Shown here one piece after another: positions 17,183-24,750 of a DNA stretch of 35,468 nucleotides (positions within the stretch are counted from its first letter, which is position 1; each line of letters starts with the position of its first letter). The stretch is from Bacillota bacterium. Its GTDB lineage: Bacteria > Bacillota > Clostridia > Lachnospirales > Lachnospiraceae. The notes below the pieces were generated by a model. The model was given only the letters and a program-made list of their open reading frames with translations. It searched no databases and was not told the origin of the DNA. The DNA is taken from the NCBI GenBank assembly GCA_023387635.1, contig JAEWHU010000156.1, positions 1 to 35,468 on the forward strand, in the 5' to 3' direction. Both the position numbers and the translations under genes were made by a program.

Positions 17183-17578
17183 TTATAATTCCGCTTTATT
17201 TATATCGTTTAATATTGCTTTGTTTTCAATGAAATTATCAAATTCTGTTTTTGTTACCCACCTATAATTATGGAAATCATCTGAAAGATTTACTTTATCA
17301 CTGGCACTTAAAAGCAGGTATGAAATACCTATATTACACACATCACCAACCATGAAAGACCAAGTATATAATATTTTATTGACCTGAGCTACTAGACCTG
17401 TACCTTCTTCTACAATACGAATAACACCTTTTTCAGGAACTTCACCAAACTCAAGTTTTCCATCTATAAATTCCCATTGATATGGGTTAATTATTCTATC
17501 ATCATACCATTTTTCTACAAGTAGGAATTTATCCTCATATTGAACAATTCCCTTTATCATTATCTTGTACTTTTCCAT
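17183..17578 (-). CDS. Nudix-fold protein with degenerate Nudix box
   Basis: A 131-residue single-domain protein that looks like a Nudix hydrolase: beta strand KIMIKGIVQYEDKFLLVEK, WEF.DGKLEFGE, then the Nudix helix. The box GX5EX7REUXEEXGU is only partly kept: G40, E46, R54, E58 and G61 are present, but the first acidic residue of RE is Ile (I55) and the second of the EE pair is Gly (G59). These Glu residues bind the catalytic magnesium in active members, so hydrolase activity may be lost or altered. I checked the bases, and the codons are ATT and GGT. The start follows AGGAGG closely. It heads the pyrC-pyrF run, which could mean a nucleotide-related role, for example as a sensor. That is inference only. 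Confidence 0.75.
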   Translation of the reverse strand: MEKYKIMIKGIVQYEDKFLLVEKWYDDRIINPYQWEFIDGKLEFGEVPEKGVIRIVEEGTGLVAQVNKILYTWSFMVGDVCNIGISYLLLSASDKVNLSDDFHNYRWVTKTEFDNFIENKAILNDINKAEL

Positions 17579-17776
17579 AATGGTCCTCCTATATGAGCTA
17601 TTTTATATAGAATATTAGATCATATTCTTTTTTTAATTTATTATAACTGAACTTTTCTATGAATACAACCTTTCCCTTTATTAATATGCAAGATTTTCTA
17701 GCATATTATAATTCGAATTGCTTATTATAGTCATAGATAATTGCTTAATTTTACTTTTTTATATTAGGAGGAGCTT

Positions 17777-17986
17777 ATGAAAGACAGTAATAATATCAAT
17801 ACAATCCCTATAGTTCTTGATTCTATACTAGATTCAGATGCAAGTGCCATGGATTATTTTATAGGTTTAGATGTGAGTGGTCGTAATGAATTAATTCATT
17901 ATGCAAATGATTTTGAATCAAAAGAAGAATTAGAACACTATTTATATTATGCAATGCATGATAACTATAAGGATGACTTCTTTTAA
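17777..17986 (+). CDS. Small acidic protein of unknown function
   Basis: 69 residues, ATG at 17777 with TTAGGAGGAG at ideal distance, followed directly by a strong terminator. The protein is acidic and soluble, with no membrane segment or signal. The middle reads MDYFIGLDVSGRNELIHYA and the end is a probable helix rich in Tyr, His and acidic residues (EELEHYLYYAMHD). I recognise no family. It stands alone between the divergent Nudix gene and the micropeptide pair. The excellent ribosome site and the terminator make it a real gene in my reading. Confidence 0.75.
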   Translation: MKDSNNINTIPIVLDSILDSDASAMDYFIGLDVSGRNELIHYANDFESKEELEHYLYYAMHDNYKDDFF

Positions 17987-17993
17987 TATAAGT

Positions 17994-18036
17994 AATACTT
18001 AGTTAATTATTTTAAAAAACTAAGTATTATTTTTTT
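17994..18036 (+). terminator. Terminator after the 69-residue protein gene
   Basis: Perfect 11-bp arms AATACTTAGTT / AACTAAGTATT, a 13-base loop and a run of seven U after one A. Confidence 0.9.
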
Positions 18037-18148
18037 GTACTTTGATATCCTTATAACCACCATGTAACAATTTTGTAATATATTATTAACATTTATATAA
18101 TATTTCCTTAGGACCCATTACTTACTTCTAGGTTTGATGTATAAATAG

Positions 18149-18157
18149 TGCTATAAT
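18149..18157 (+). promoter_or_regulatory. Extended -10 promoter for the micropeptide pair
   Basis: TGCTATAAT (TGnTATAAT) lies 45 bases before the first micropeptide start, with a weak -35 (TAGGTT, 17-base spacer). It follows the previous terminator, so the pair appears to have its own transcript. Confidence 0.55.
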
Positions 18158-18201
18158 CAAAAGTGTTCCAAAGGAAATAACAATCCAAGGAGGTACAAAA
18201 T

Positions 18202-18273
18202 ATGTGTTTTAATTATAGTTTCGATTGTTCAGAGTTACTATCCTATTTACGCAAATATTTTAACTGTAAATAG
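18202..18273 (+). CDS. Micropeptide A, 23 residues, tandem paralogue
   Basis: ATG at 18202 with CCAAGGAGGT just upstream; 23 codons and TAG. The peptide opens MCFNYSFDCS and ends ELLSYLRKYFNCK. Cys lies at positions 2, 9 and 22, and C9 and C22 have the same 12-residue spacing as the Cys pair of the second copy. The centre is a likely amphipathic helix with a basic end. Too short for ordinary gene callers. Coding is supported by the paralogue 36 bases downstream: across the 13 shared C-terminal codons and the stop, five codons differ synonymously and one differs conservatively (Leu/Phe). I know no family. Possible roles: secreted or membrane-active peptide, modified peptide, or regulatory peptide. 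None is shown. Confidence 0.65.
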   Translation: MCFNYSFDCSELLSYLRKYFNCK

Positions 18274-18309
18274 TAACTCAGCCGAAAACATATAAAGGAG
18301 GACTTTAAC

Positions 18310-18375
18310 ATGTTTTATAACTTTAACTGTACAGAATTACTTTCCTATTTTCGTAAATATTTTAATTGCAAATAG
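18310..18375 (+). CDS. Micropeptide B, 21 residues, tandem paralogue
   Basis: ATG at 18310 with AAAGGAGGAC upstream; 21 codons and TAG. It opens MFYNFNCT and ends ELLSYFRKYFNCK, with Cys at 7 and 20 (CX12C). Identity with the first copy also includes the TAGTAA after the last codon, showing recent or constrained duplication. Each copy keeps its own full ribosome site, so both are meant to be translated. A shared bidirectional terminator follows at 18418-18471. There is no neighbouring modification enzyme or transporter; the nearest genes are the 69-residue protein and a convergent DUF3298 protein. Function unknown. Confidence 0.65.
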   Translation: MFYNFNCTELLSYFRKYFNCK

Positions 18376-18417
18376 TAATAAAAATATAAATAGACTTAAC
18401 TTACAGTCATTATAAAT

Positions 18418-18471
18418 AAAAAGGAATCTACTTAGTAAGCATTATATCTTCAACTAAGTAGGTTCCTTTTT
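18418..18471. terminator. Bidirectional terminator, micropeptides versus DUF3298 gene
   Basis: Arms AAGGAA-T-CTACTTAGT and ACTAAGTAG-GT-TCCTT with an A-run in front and five U behind, so it works for both converging transcripts. Confidence 0.85.
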
Positions 18472-18526
18472 CAGTCTATTTGCTAATCACAATATAACAC
18501 ATAAAGTACAGCTAAACTTATAACAT

Positions 18527-19228
18527 TTAGCAAGTTGGTAAAACAACCTCCCCTTCCTTATACGGAATTAAGAAGGTTATTATACCACTTGAGTAAGGTG
18601 CGATATCATACAATTGATAAAAAACAACAATACCTTCCTCAGTTAAATAAAAATTTCTTTTATTAAATTTTTCTACTACTGTTTGCTTATAATCTTCAAA
18701 ATAATAGTCACCTTTTTTTATGTTTTCTTCAATCTGTTGTAATATGTTTTTTGTAATGTATTCTTGATATTGTCTAGGATACACAAAAAGATCAGTAAGC
18801 TCTATTTTTGAAGCTGTTAGCAAATTCCAACTATCTGCTTCCCTCACAGTCATACCATGAGCTCCTCCTGTAAATTCATAAGTATCAAAGTACATACTAA
18901 TAATACAATCTTTATTGTAAGTTACAGTAAAATCACTATATACTTCATAGGTATGAAAAGGATAACCACTTTTTTGGGATGCTTCATAATCTTCAAAAGC
19001 TAATTGATATAAACGCTTTATATCATTTCTTAGAAATAATTCATTTCTCGTAGAATAAAATAAGTTTAATTTAGCTATAAAATCTTTATATTTCTCTGAA
19101 CGAAATTGAGGATATTTTAATTTGTAAGTCAATAAGATTTGGTCTTTTAATTTCATATCTCTTTCTGAAATTTGAGTATCCACAATAACCTTGTTATCAA
19201 TAATGTTACTATCCAATATTTTATCCAA
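18527..19228 (-). CDS. DUF3298/RsiV-like domain protein
   Basis: A 233-residue protein. The start is TTG at 19228, which fits AGGAGG 7 bases upstream; no ATG start fits better. The middle and C-terminus match the DUF4163/DUF3298 pair found in RsiV-type anti-sigma factors and PdaC-like proteins: YEFTGGAHGMT...SWNLLTASKIELTDLF (about residues 117-150) and LTEEGIVVFYQLYDIAPYSSG...FLIPY (about 190-225). Unlike RsiV there is no N-terminal membrane segment and no signal peptide, so as it stands it is predicted cytosolic. It is monocistronic between nrdB and the micropeptides. In RsiV this fold binds lysozyme; here the ligand is unknown. Confidence 0.7.
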   Translation of the reverse strand: MDKILDSNIIDNKVIVDTQISERDMKLKDQILLTYKLKYPQFRSEKYKDFIAKLNLFYSTRNELFLRNDIKRLYQLAFEDYEASQKSGYPFHTYEVYSDFTVTYNKDCIISMYFDTYEFTGGAHGMTVREADSWNLLTASKIELTDLFVYPRQYQEYITKNILQQIEENIKKGDYYFEDYKQTVVEKFNKRNFYLTEEGIVVFYQLYDIAPYSSGIITFLIPYKEGEVVLPTC

Positions 19229-19296
19229 TACAATACCTCCTAGGATATCTACCTAGGATAACATATGCAACTAATCACTATTTGTTCAATCAAAGA

Positions 19297-20325
19297 CTAT
19301 TCTAAATCATCAAAATCGTATGCTGCTGCTTTCGTATAGTTTGTCACTTTAGCTTCAAAGAAGTCTGTTTTTGTACTATTTAAATTAGAAAATCCTTCAA
19401 TCCAAGCCATTGGATTTTCAGTTATTTCTGGATATAATTCATCTAATCCAATTGCTCTAAGGCGTTGATTGCCAAGATACTTAATATATTTTTCTATTAA
19501 TCCATTATTAATACCAAGTATCTCATTATTCGTTACATATTGTCCCCACTCTATTTCATGCTCTACTCCCGTACGCATCATCTCTCTAATCTCTTCTATG
19601 ATTTTATCTGAAAATAATTCAGGGTTTTCTGCTCGTAGTTCTTTTATAATATTTTGGAATAATACTAAATGTGTAACTTCATCTCGGTTAATATATTTAA
19701 AAATAGTACTAGTCGCTGTCATTTTTCCCTGTCTTGCTAATGTATAAAAGAAACTAAAACCAGAGTAGAAGTAGATTCCTTCTAAAATATAATTAGCTAT
19801 TACTACTCGTATAAAGTTCTCAGTCTCAGGTGTTTCATTAAATGCTTGATATATATTTGCAATATATTGATTACGTTTTAATAAATGCTTATCTTCTCTC
19901 CATTCATCATATATCTTATCACGAGTTATTGGATTTGTAACTGTATCTAAAATATAAGAATAACTTTGAGCATGTATCTCTTCTTGAAATGCCTGAATAT
20001 TTAACAAGGAAGACACCTCAGGAGCCGTAATATATCTTGATAAATTAGGTAAATTTTCCGTTTGGATTGAATCTAAGAAATTTAAAAATGATATAATTTT
20101 ATCAAATGCATTTCTTTCACCGTCTGTTAAAAATGGGAATTGTTTTACATCTTCATTTAATGATATTTCTTCTGGAATCCAAAAATTATTTAACATAGTA
20201 CGATAAAATACATTTGCCCAATCGTATTTAATACGATTCCATTCTCTAAGATTAGTAGTATTACCATTTATTATAGATTGGGTACCACGTACACCTTCTT
20301 CATTAAATATTTTTTTCTTAATCAT
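19297..20325 (-). CDS. nrdB: Ribonucleotide reductase class Ia, beta (radical) subunit
   Basis: A 342-residue ferritin-like protein that holds the di-iron tyrosyl radical for reduction of ribonucleotides to deoxyribonucleotides. The metal ligands and radical residue are visible: D85 (FLDSIQ), E115 and H118 (EEIHAQSY), the radical tyrosine Y122, the later Glu in YILEGIYFYSGF and E..H in DEVTHL. The numbering happens to match E. coli NrdB. Radical-transfer residues at the C-terminus cannot be checked by eye. It is 24 bases after nrdA with AAAGGAGAA before the ATG, so the pair is co-transcribed and makes the alpha2-beta2 enzyme. Radical generation needs oxygen, which is notable in an apparent anaerobe. 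Confidence 0.93.
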   Translation of the reverse strand: MIKKKIFNEEGVRGTQSIINGNTTNLREWNRIKYDWANVFYRTMLNNFWIPEEISLNEDVKQFPFLTDGERNAFDKIISFLNFLDSIQTENLPNLSRYITAPEVSSLLNIQAFQEEIHAQSYSYILDTVTNPITRDKIYDEWREDKHLLKRNQYIANIYQAFNETPETENFIRVVIANYILEGIYFYSGFSFFYTLARQGKMTATSTIFKYINRDEVTHLVLFQNIIKELRAENPELFSDKIIEEIREMMRTGVEHEIEWGQYVTNNEILGINNGLIEKYIKYLGNQRLRAIGLDELYPEITENPMAWIEGFSNLNSTKTDFFEAKVTNYTKAAAYDFDDLE

Positions 20326-20349
20326 AAGTCTATTCTCCTTTATAAGATA

Positions 20350-22641
20350 TTAGCTTGAACAACTTGTACACTCATCCATTTCTAGGGATTGATTACGTAT
20401 ATAGTATATCGTTTTTACACCATTTTTCCAACACTCTAAATAAAGATTTAATATTTCCTTTGCCTTAACTTCTGGAGTTATATATAGATTAAATGATTGT
20501 GCTTGATCTATATGTCTTTGTCTGATACCACAAGCCTTTATACTATACAATTGGTTAATTAAAGCAGCTTCTTTGTATAGCCAGAAATTTTCTTCACTTA
20601 GATCAGGTGCTGCCTTAGGCGTAAAACTTCCTTTTTTCTCTTCAATAAAGAATTTTTTAAAGATTGGATCAATTCCTGCTGTTGTACCAGCTATATTTGA
20701 TGTGCTACCAGTAGGTGCAACTGCTGTTAAATAACCATTTCTAAGGCCATACTTTTTAACATCTTCCTTTAATTGTAGCCATCTTTCTGAATTGTAGCCT
20801 CTTCTTTCAAAATATTTACCAGTCTCCCATTCTGATCCTTTGAATGCTTCATAAGCTCCTTTTTCTTTCGCTATTTCCATAGAAGCTTTTATTGCTTGAT
20901 AAGCAATTTCTTCATATAAACGGTCAGCTTCTTTATAATGTTCTTCACTTTCCCAAGCTATGTGGTTATTTACCAAATAATGATGATATCCACTTGTACC
21001 AAGTCCAATTGCTCGATATTTATCACTAGTAATTCTAGCTTCCATAACTGGTGTTTGATTTAAAGTAATAACATTATCTAACATACGAATCTGCAATGGA
21101 ATCGTTTCTTCTAATTCCTCATAGGTTACTCGTCCAAGATTAATAGAGTTTAAATTACAAGTAACCATATCCCCTGACTTTACTCTAGTTACAACATGTT
21201 TTTCATTATTGACTGTTTCAATAATTTCCTCAACCATTGTGGATTCACTTACATTTTGAGCGATTTCATGGCATAGGTTTGATGCATATATCATACCTGC
21301 ATGCTTATTTGGATTAGCACGATTTACAGTATCTCTAAAGAATATAAATGGAGTTCCTGTCTCTACTGCACTCTTCATAACCTTTTTCATAATATCAAGT
21401 GCTGGTACTGTAACTCTCTCTAAGGATTCATTTGCTTCACACATTAAGTATCTCTTTGTGAATTCTTTATTATCTTCTTCATCATAATAATCTTCTAATT
21501 GGAATCCCATTACCTTATTTACTTTATAAGGGTCAAACAAAGACCAATTTTCTCTAGTTTCAAGTCGTTGCATAAATAAATCAGGTATACTTAAAGCTGG
21601 AAAAATATCATGAGCTTTTCTTCTATCATCACCATTATTGGTTTTTAATTCAAGGAATTCATAAAGATCTTGGTGCCAAATATCTAATGTAATAGACGCA
21701 CCACCTTTTCTTCTTCCTAATTGATCTACTGCTATTGCAGTATCATTATATAAACGAATCCATGGAACAACTCCACCAGAAGCATTTTTATAACCCCTGA
21801 TTTCACTGTTTAGTGCTCTTATCTTACCTGTATAAATCCCCAATGCACCACCATGTTTCGATACACTAGCAAATTTTTGATTCACATCATAGATAGACCA
21901 TAGATTATCTCCAGCTACTGAAATAAAGCAGCTGCTTAACTGATAGAATGGTGTTCCAGCATTGGCTAGTGTTGGTGTTGCTGCTGTCATTTTTAATTTA
22001 CTAAGTAAATCATAGAATTTTTTTGCATATTCTACCTTTTTAGTTCCTTCTGGAATAGCAAGATGCATAGCAATTGCTAAAAATCTTTCTTGTGGTAACT
22101 CTAATACTTCTTTATCAAATCCACGAATTAAATATCTATCTGCTAATAATTTCAATCCTTCATAATTAAACAATAAATCACGTTCTGGTTTTATATAGTT
22201 ACCAAGTTCATTAATTTCTTCTTTGGAATACTCCTTAATTAGATAATCACCATAGTAACCAAGTCTTACAAGCATCTCTACTAACTCACTAAAATTACCA
22301 TAGCCAAAATAGTCATACTTACGATTGATTGCAGCTTCTTTATACAAATCGGACATTAATAACCTAGCTGCAACATATTGCCAATTAATATTGGTTTTAT
22401 TCACTAGGTTTCCGTATGTATCTTTACCTGTCTGAATCATTTTTTCTATAGCTGTCTGAATTAGTATCTTTTGTATTTCTTTTGTACTCATTCCATCTCT
22501 AAATTGAAGATTGGAATCCAATTCAAGTTCAACAGGGTCACACCCGTCTAAGCCCTCACAAGCGTAAGCAACCATTTTCTTCGTTTTCTCAACAACTAAC
22601 TGCTCATAATTGCCATTTCGCTTCTTAATTTTTATATCCAT
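20350..22641 (-). CDS. nrdA: Ribonucleotide reductase class Ia, alpha (catalytic) subunit
   Basis: A 763-residue catalytic subunit. The N-terminus (IKKRNGNYEQLVVEKTKKMV...) is an ATP cone, so dATP feedback control is likely. The catalytic core shows SSCFISVAGDNL (first redox Cys), ASNLCHEI (thiyl Cys with the Asn and Glu) and VTCNLNSINLG (second redox Cys). The C-terminal IYYIRNQSLEMDECTSCSS has the tyrosine pair and the swinging-tail Cys C758 and C761 that receive electrons from thioredoxin or glutaredoxin. The length equals NrdA rather than NrdE. The start has AAAGGAATA upstream. No NrdR box was found; a Fur-like palindrome lies about 240 bases upstream. Firm assignment. Confidence 0.95.
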   Translation of the reverse strand: MDIKIKKRNGNYEQLVVEKTKKMVAYACEGLDGCDPVELELDSNLQFRDGMSTKEIQKILIQTAIEKMIQTGKDTYGNLVNKTNINWQYVAARLLMSDLYKEAAINRKYDYFGYGNFSELVEMLVRLGYYGDYLIKEYSKEEINELGNYIKPERDLLFNYEGLKLLADRYLIRGFDKEVLELPQERFLAIAMHLAIPEGTKKVEYAKKFYDLLSKLKMTAATPTLANAGTPFYQLSSCFISVAGDNLWSIYDVNQKFASVSKHGGALGIYTGKIRALNSEIRGYKNASGGVVPWIRLYNDTAIAVDQLGRRKGGASITLDIWHQDLYEFLELKTNNGDDRRKAHDIFPALSIPDLFMQRLETRENWSLFDPYKVNKVMGFQLEDYYDEEDNKEFTKRYLMCEANESLERVTVPALDIMKKVMKSAVETGTPFIFFRDTVNRANPNKHAGMIYASNLCHEIAQNVSESTMVEEIIETVNNEKHVVTRVKSGDMVTCNLNSINLGRVTYEELEETIPLQIRMLDNVITLNQTPVMEARITSDKYRAIGLGTSGYHHYLVNNHIAWESEEHYKEADRLYEEIAYQAIKASMEIAKEKGAYEAFKGSEWETGKYFERRGYNSERWLQLKEDVKKYGLRNGYLTAVAPTGSTSNIAGTTAGIDPIFKKFFIEEKKGSFTPKAAPDLSEENFWLYKEAALINQLYSIKACGIRQRHIDQAQSFNLYITPEVKAKEILNLYLECWKNGVKTIYYIRNQSLEMDECTSCSS

Positions 22642-22739
22642 ATGCGTATTCCTTTCGTATCTTTCTTATATTATATCAATTACCTCTTGTAATTGGTTTA
22701 GCTTGTTTCATTTGTAGCATACTTACCTATTATACATGA

Positions 22740-22832
22740 TTAATACCAAGCTTTAAAAGGGTAATCCTTGGGAAATAATTTAGCTCCTACTTCATCCTTT
22801 ACATATACAAGTAACCAATGAATGCATAGCAT
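22740..22832 (-). CDS. Possible 30-residue ORF upstream of nrdA
   Basis: ATG at 22832, 30 codons then TAA, only about 100 bases before nrdA and downstream of the Fur-like site. The stretch LVYVKDEVGAKLFPKDYP looks protein-like rather than random, but the ribosome site is weak (AAAAGAG). It may be a small gene, a leader peptide or a remnant. I do not recognise it. Confidence 0.3.
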   Translation of the reverse strand: MLCIHWLLVYVKDEVGAKLFPKDYPFKAWY

Positions 22833-22878
22833 AATCTTATACTCTTTTCGATTAAAATGCTAGCACAAAATACAGTAT

Positions 22879-22893
22879 TGATAATTATTATCG
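22879..22893. promoter_or_regulatory. Fur-box-like palindrome upstream of nrdA
   Basis: TGATAATTATTATCG matches the Fur consensus TGATAATnATTATCA at 13 of its 14 defined bases. It is the only regulatory-looking motif in the 519-base gap 22642-23160 apart from the terminator at 22991-23027. A convincing promoter beside it was not found, though TTGAAT near 22915 could be a -35. Confidence 0.5.
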
Positions 22894-22990
22894 TTATTCT
22901 TTTTTACTTAATTATTCAAAAAATTAAATCTATATCCCTTTCTTATAGTAAAATGTTAAAGATATATTTACATTTGGTTTTTATTTCAAG

Positions 22991-23027
22991 AAAAAAGGTT
23001 GCTATTAATTGAATAGTAGCAACCTTT
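22991..23027 (-). terminator. Terminator after the Asn-rich ferritin-like gene
   Basis: On the minus strand arms AAAGGTTGCTA / TAGCAACCTTT with loop around ATTCAAT, followed by a U-run. The stop codon is about 135 bases before it. Confidence 0.85.
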
Positions 23028-23160
23028 ATCTTATTATTATTTTATATAGACAAACTTTAAATTAATCAAATAAATTGCCCCATTAAAATAACCAATTAAA
23101 TTATTCACTTATATATATCACTTATATTAACCAATAAAATTAATCATTCAATAATTATAG

Positions 23161-24597
23161 CTATTCTGGACAATATTTATTTAATAATTCGTATAATAAC
23201 GTAACATGAACTTCTTCATCTAGTATAATACGTTCAAGTACAACTTTAATGCAATCATCATCAATTAGTCCTATCTGCTTTTGATATTGTGCTATCCCAG
23301 CTTCTTCATTTTTAATAGAATTCAACAATGTTGCTCTCATATCTGTATCACCAGAAACAAAACTACTATTCCACATAATCGTCTGATTCATATCTTTTGC
23401 ATAATATCTTGGTAATACTCCTAACTTTTTAATCAATTCTCCTAGCATATGCAGATGTCGCATTTCTACTATAGATATTCCTCTGTAGGTATCTTTAATT
23501 TCTTGATAATCATCTACTAATACAAGATTTAAAAAACAATAAGAAGTAATTGCAGTTAGTTCAGATAATGAACCTGCATAGTCATTCAGTAAATGTATTG
23601 CATAATCCATGTTTTCACCACTTACTTCAACTTTTGGATATGGTTTGTCGCTGCAATATAACTTCTTATTCGTATGTTTTCTTTCAGAGTGAGCTACACT
23701 GCTTATTTTTAATACATCTTCTTCAAGGGTATGGGCTGTTTCATGTCCTCTATTTCCATTGTTATTTTCATCAATAATCTTTTTATCTAAATTAAATCCA
23801 TATTGTCCGCCAAGTTTTATAACTGGAGTTCCACCATCATTTACGTCAAATGAATTCCTAGTGCTAGCAATATTTAATTCTGGGTTATGATTATTCATGC
23901 GATGTCTTGTATTATAGCTATTATCATCATTTGATTGATTATTATCATTACTGTTATTGTTTGAACTTGGATATGAAGATTTTGCATTACTTTGATAGAT
24001 ACTTTCATTCTGTAGTTTTGGAGTATCTGAATTTTGATTTACATATACTGTTGTATCAATGTTTTGATTTATGTTTATACTCTCTTTATTATTAGCAGTA
24101 TCATCCATGTTTATGTTTCTATTATTCATTTTTTGATTCATGTTAGACTGATTATTTAGATTAGTAGGAATACTATTTAAGTTGTTATTCGTATTGTTAT
24201 GTGAGTTATTAATCGAATTATTAGAAGTAGAACTATTCATTGAGTTTGTATTTCTTTGAGTTTCGTCTTGAACTGATTGAGTTTCTTTACTATTCCCCTG
24301 ATTTGATTCACTATTAGAATTATTATAATAATTTGAATATGAATTACCAAATCGATTAAAACCAAGAGAATGTCTTTGGTTCCTCATTGGCTGTTCAGCT
24401 CTTTGATTATGATTTTGGTTTGGGTTTTGATTTTGATATAGGTTTTGGTTCCTATTTTGATTATGTCTATGGTTACTTTGCCCTTGGTTCGTACCCATAT
24501 ACCGATTTTGGTTTGTATTTTGATTGTTTTGATTCATTGGCTGGTTGTTCTCATTATTACTATTAGATGCTTGATTGAAATTATTAGATTGTGCCAT
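23161..24597 (-). CDS. Asn/Gln-rich prion-like N-terminus fused to ferritin-like domain
   Basis: 478 residues. About residues 1-265 are extremely rich in Asn with Gln and Ser and few hydrophobics (for example NQPMNQNNQNTNQNR), which is the composition of a disordered, prion-like domain. A linker follows, and residues 312-478 form a predicted four-helix ferritin-like domain. Its ligand candidates are spaced as in di-iron proteins: E346 (SELTAI), E378 and H381 (EMRHLHML), E431 or E432 (NEEAGIAQY), E461 and H464 (DEEVHVTLL). Rubrerythrin-like and coat-associated ferritin-like proteins are the nearest group that I recognise; no rubredoxin domain is present. There is no signal peptide. The gene is single, with its own terminator. 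A role in spores, metal or oxidant handling, or assembly into condensates is possible but unproven. Its coding is secure because the C-terminal domain is conserved in style. Confidence 0.85.
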   Translation of the reverse strand: MAQSNNFNQASNSNNENNQPMNQNNQNTNQNRYMGTNQGQSNHRHNQNRNQNLYQNQNPNQNHNQRAEQPMRNQRHSLGFNRFGNSYSNYYNNSNSESNQGNSKETQSVQDETQRNTNSMNSSTSNNSINNSHNNTNNNLNSIPTNLNNQSNMNQKMNNRNINMDDTANNKESININQNIDTTVYVNQNSDTPKLQNESIYQSNAKSSYPSSNNNSNDNNQSNDDNSYNTRHRMNNHNPELNIASTRNSFDVNDGGTPVIKLGGQYGFNLDKKIIDENNNGNRGHETAHTLEEDVLKISSVAHSERKHTNKKLYCSDKPYPKVEVSGENMDYAIHLLNDYAGSLSELTAITSYCFLNLVLVDDYQEIKDTYRGISIVEMRHLHMLGELIKKLGVLPRYYAKDMNQTIMWNSSFVSGDTDMRATLLNSIKNEEAGIAQYQKQIGLIDDDCIKVVLERIILDEEVHVTLLYELLNKYCPE

Positions 24598-24674
24598 TGA
24601 TTTAACTCCATAATACTATTTCTTTATATTATGTCTTTCACCTCAATATGTTACGTATTTACTTCCTTTAATTA

Positions 24675-24704
24675 AAATAAGGTGGACATATTCGCCCACC
24701 TTTT
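24675..24704. terminator. Terminator after the double esterase gene
   Basis: Arms AAGGTGG / CCACCTT (24679-24685 and 24696-24702) with a 10-base loop and T-rich flanks in both directions. Confidence 0.65.
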
Positions 24705-24750
24705 GTTGCTTTCCCATCTGAATTATAAAGCTAATATCTTTGAGTTATAA

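Noticed and set aside
22642..22900. NrdR boxes upstream of nrdA
   Set aside because: No pair of 16-base NrdR-like palindromes with the expected spacing was found on either strand.
23907..24095. Plus-strand frame of 62 codons opposite the Asn-rich region
   Set aside because: AAT/AAC-rich codons on the minus strand read as Tyr, His and Leu codons on the complement, which keeps frames open by composition alone.
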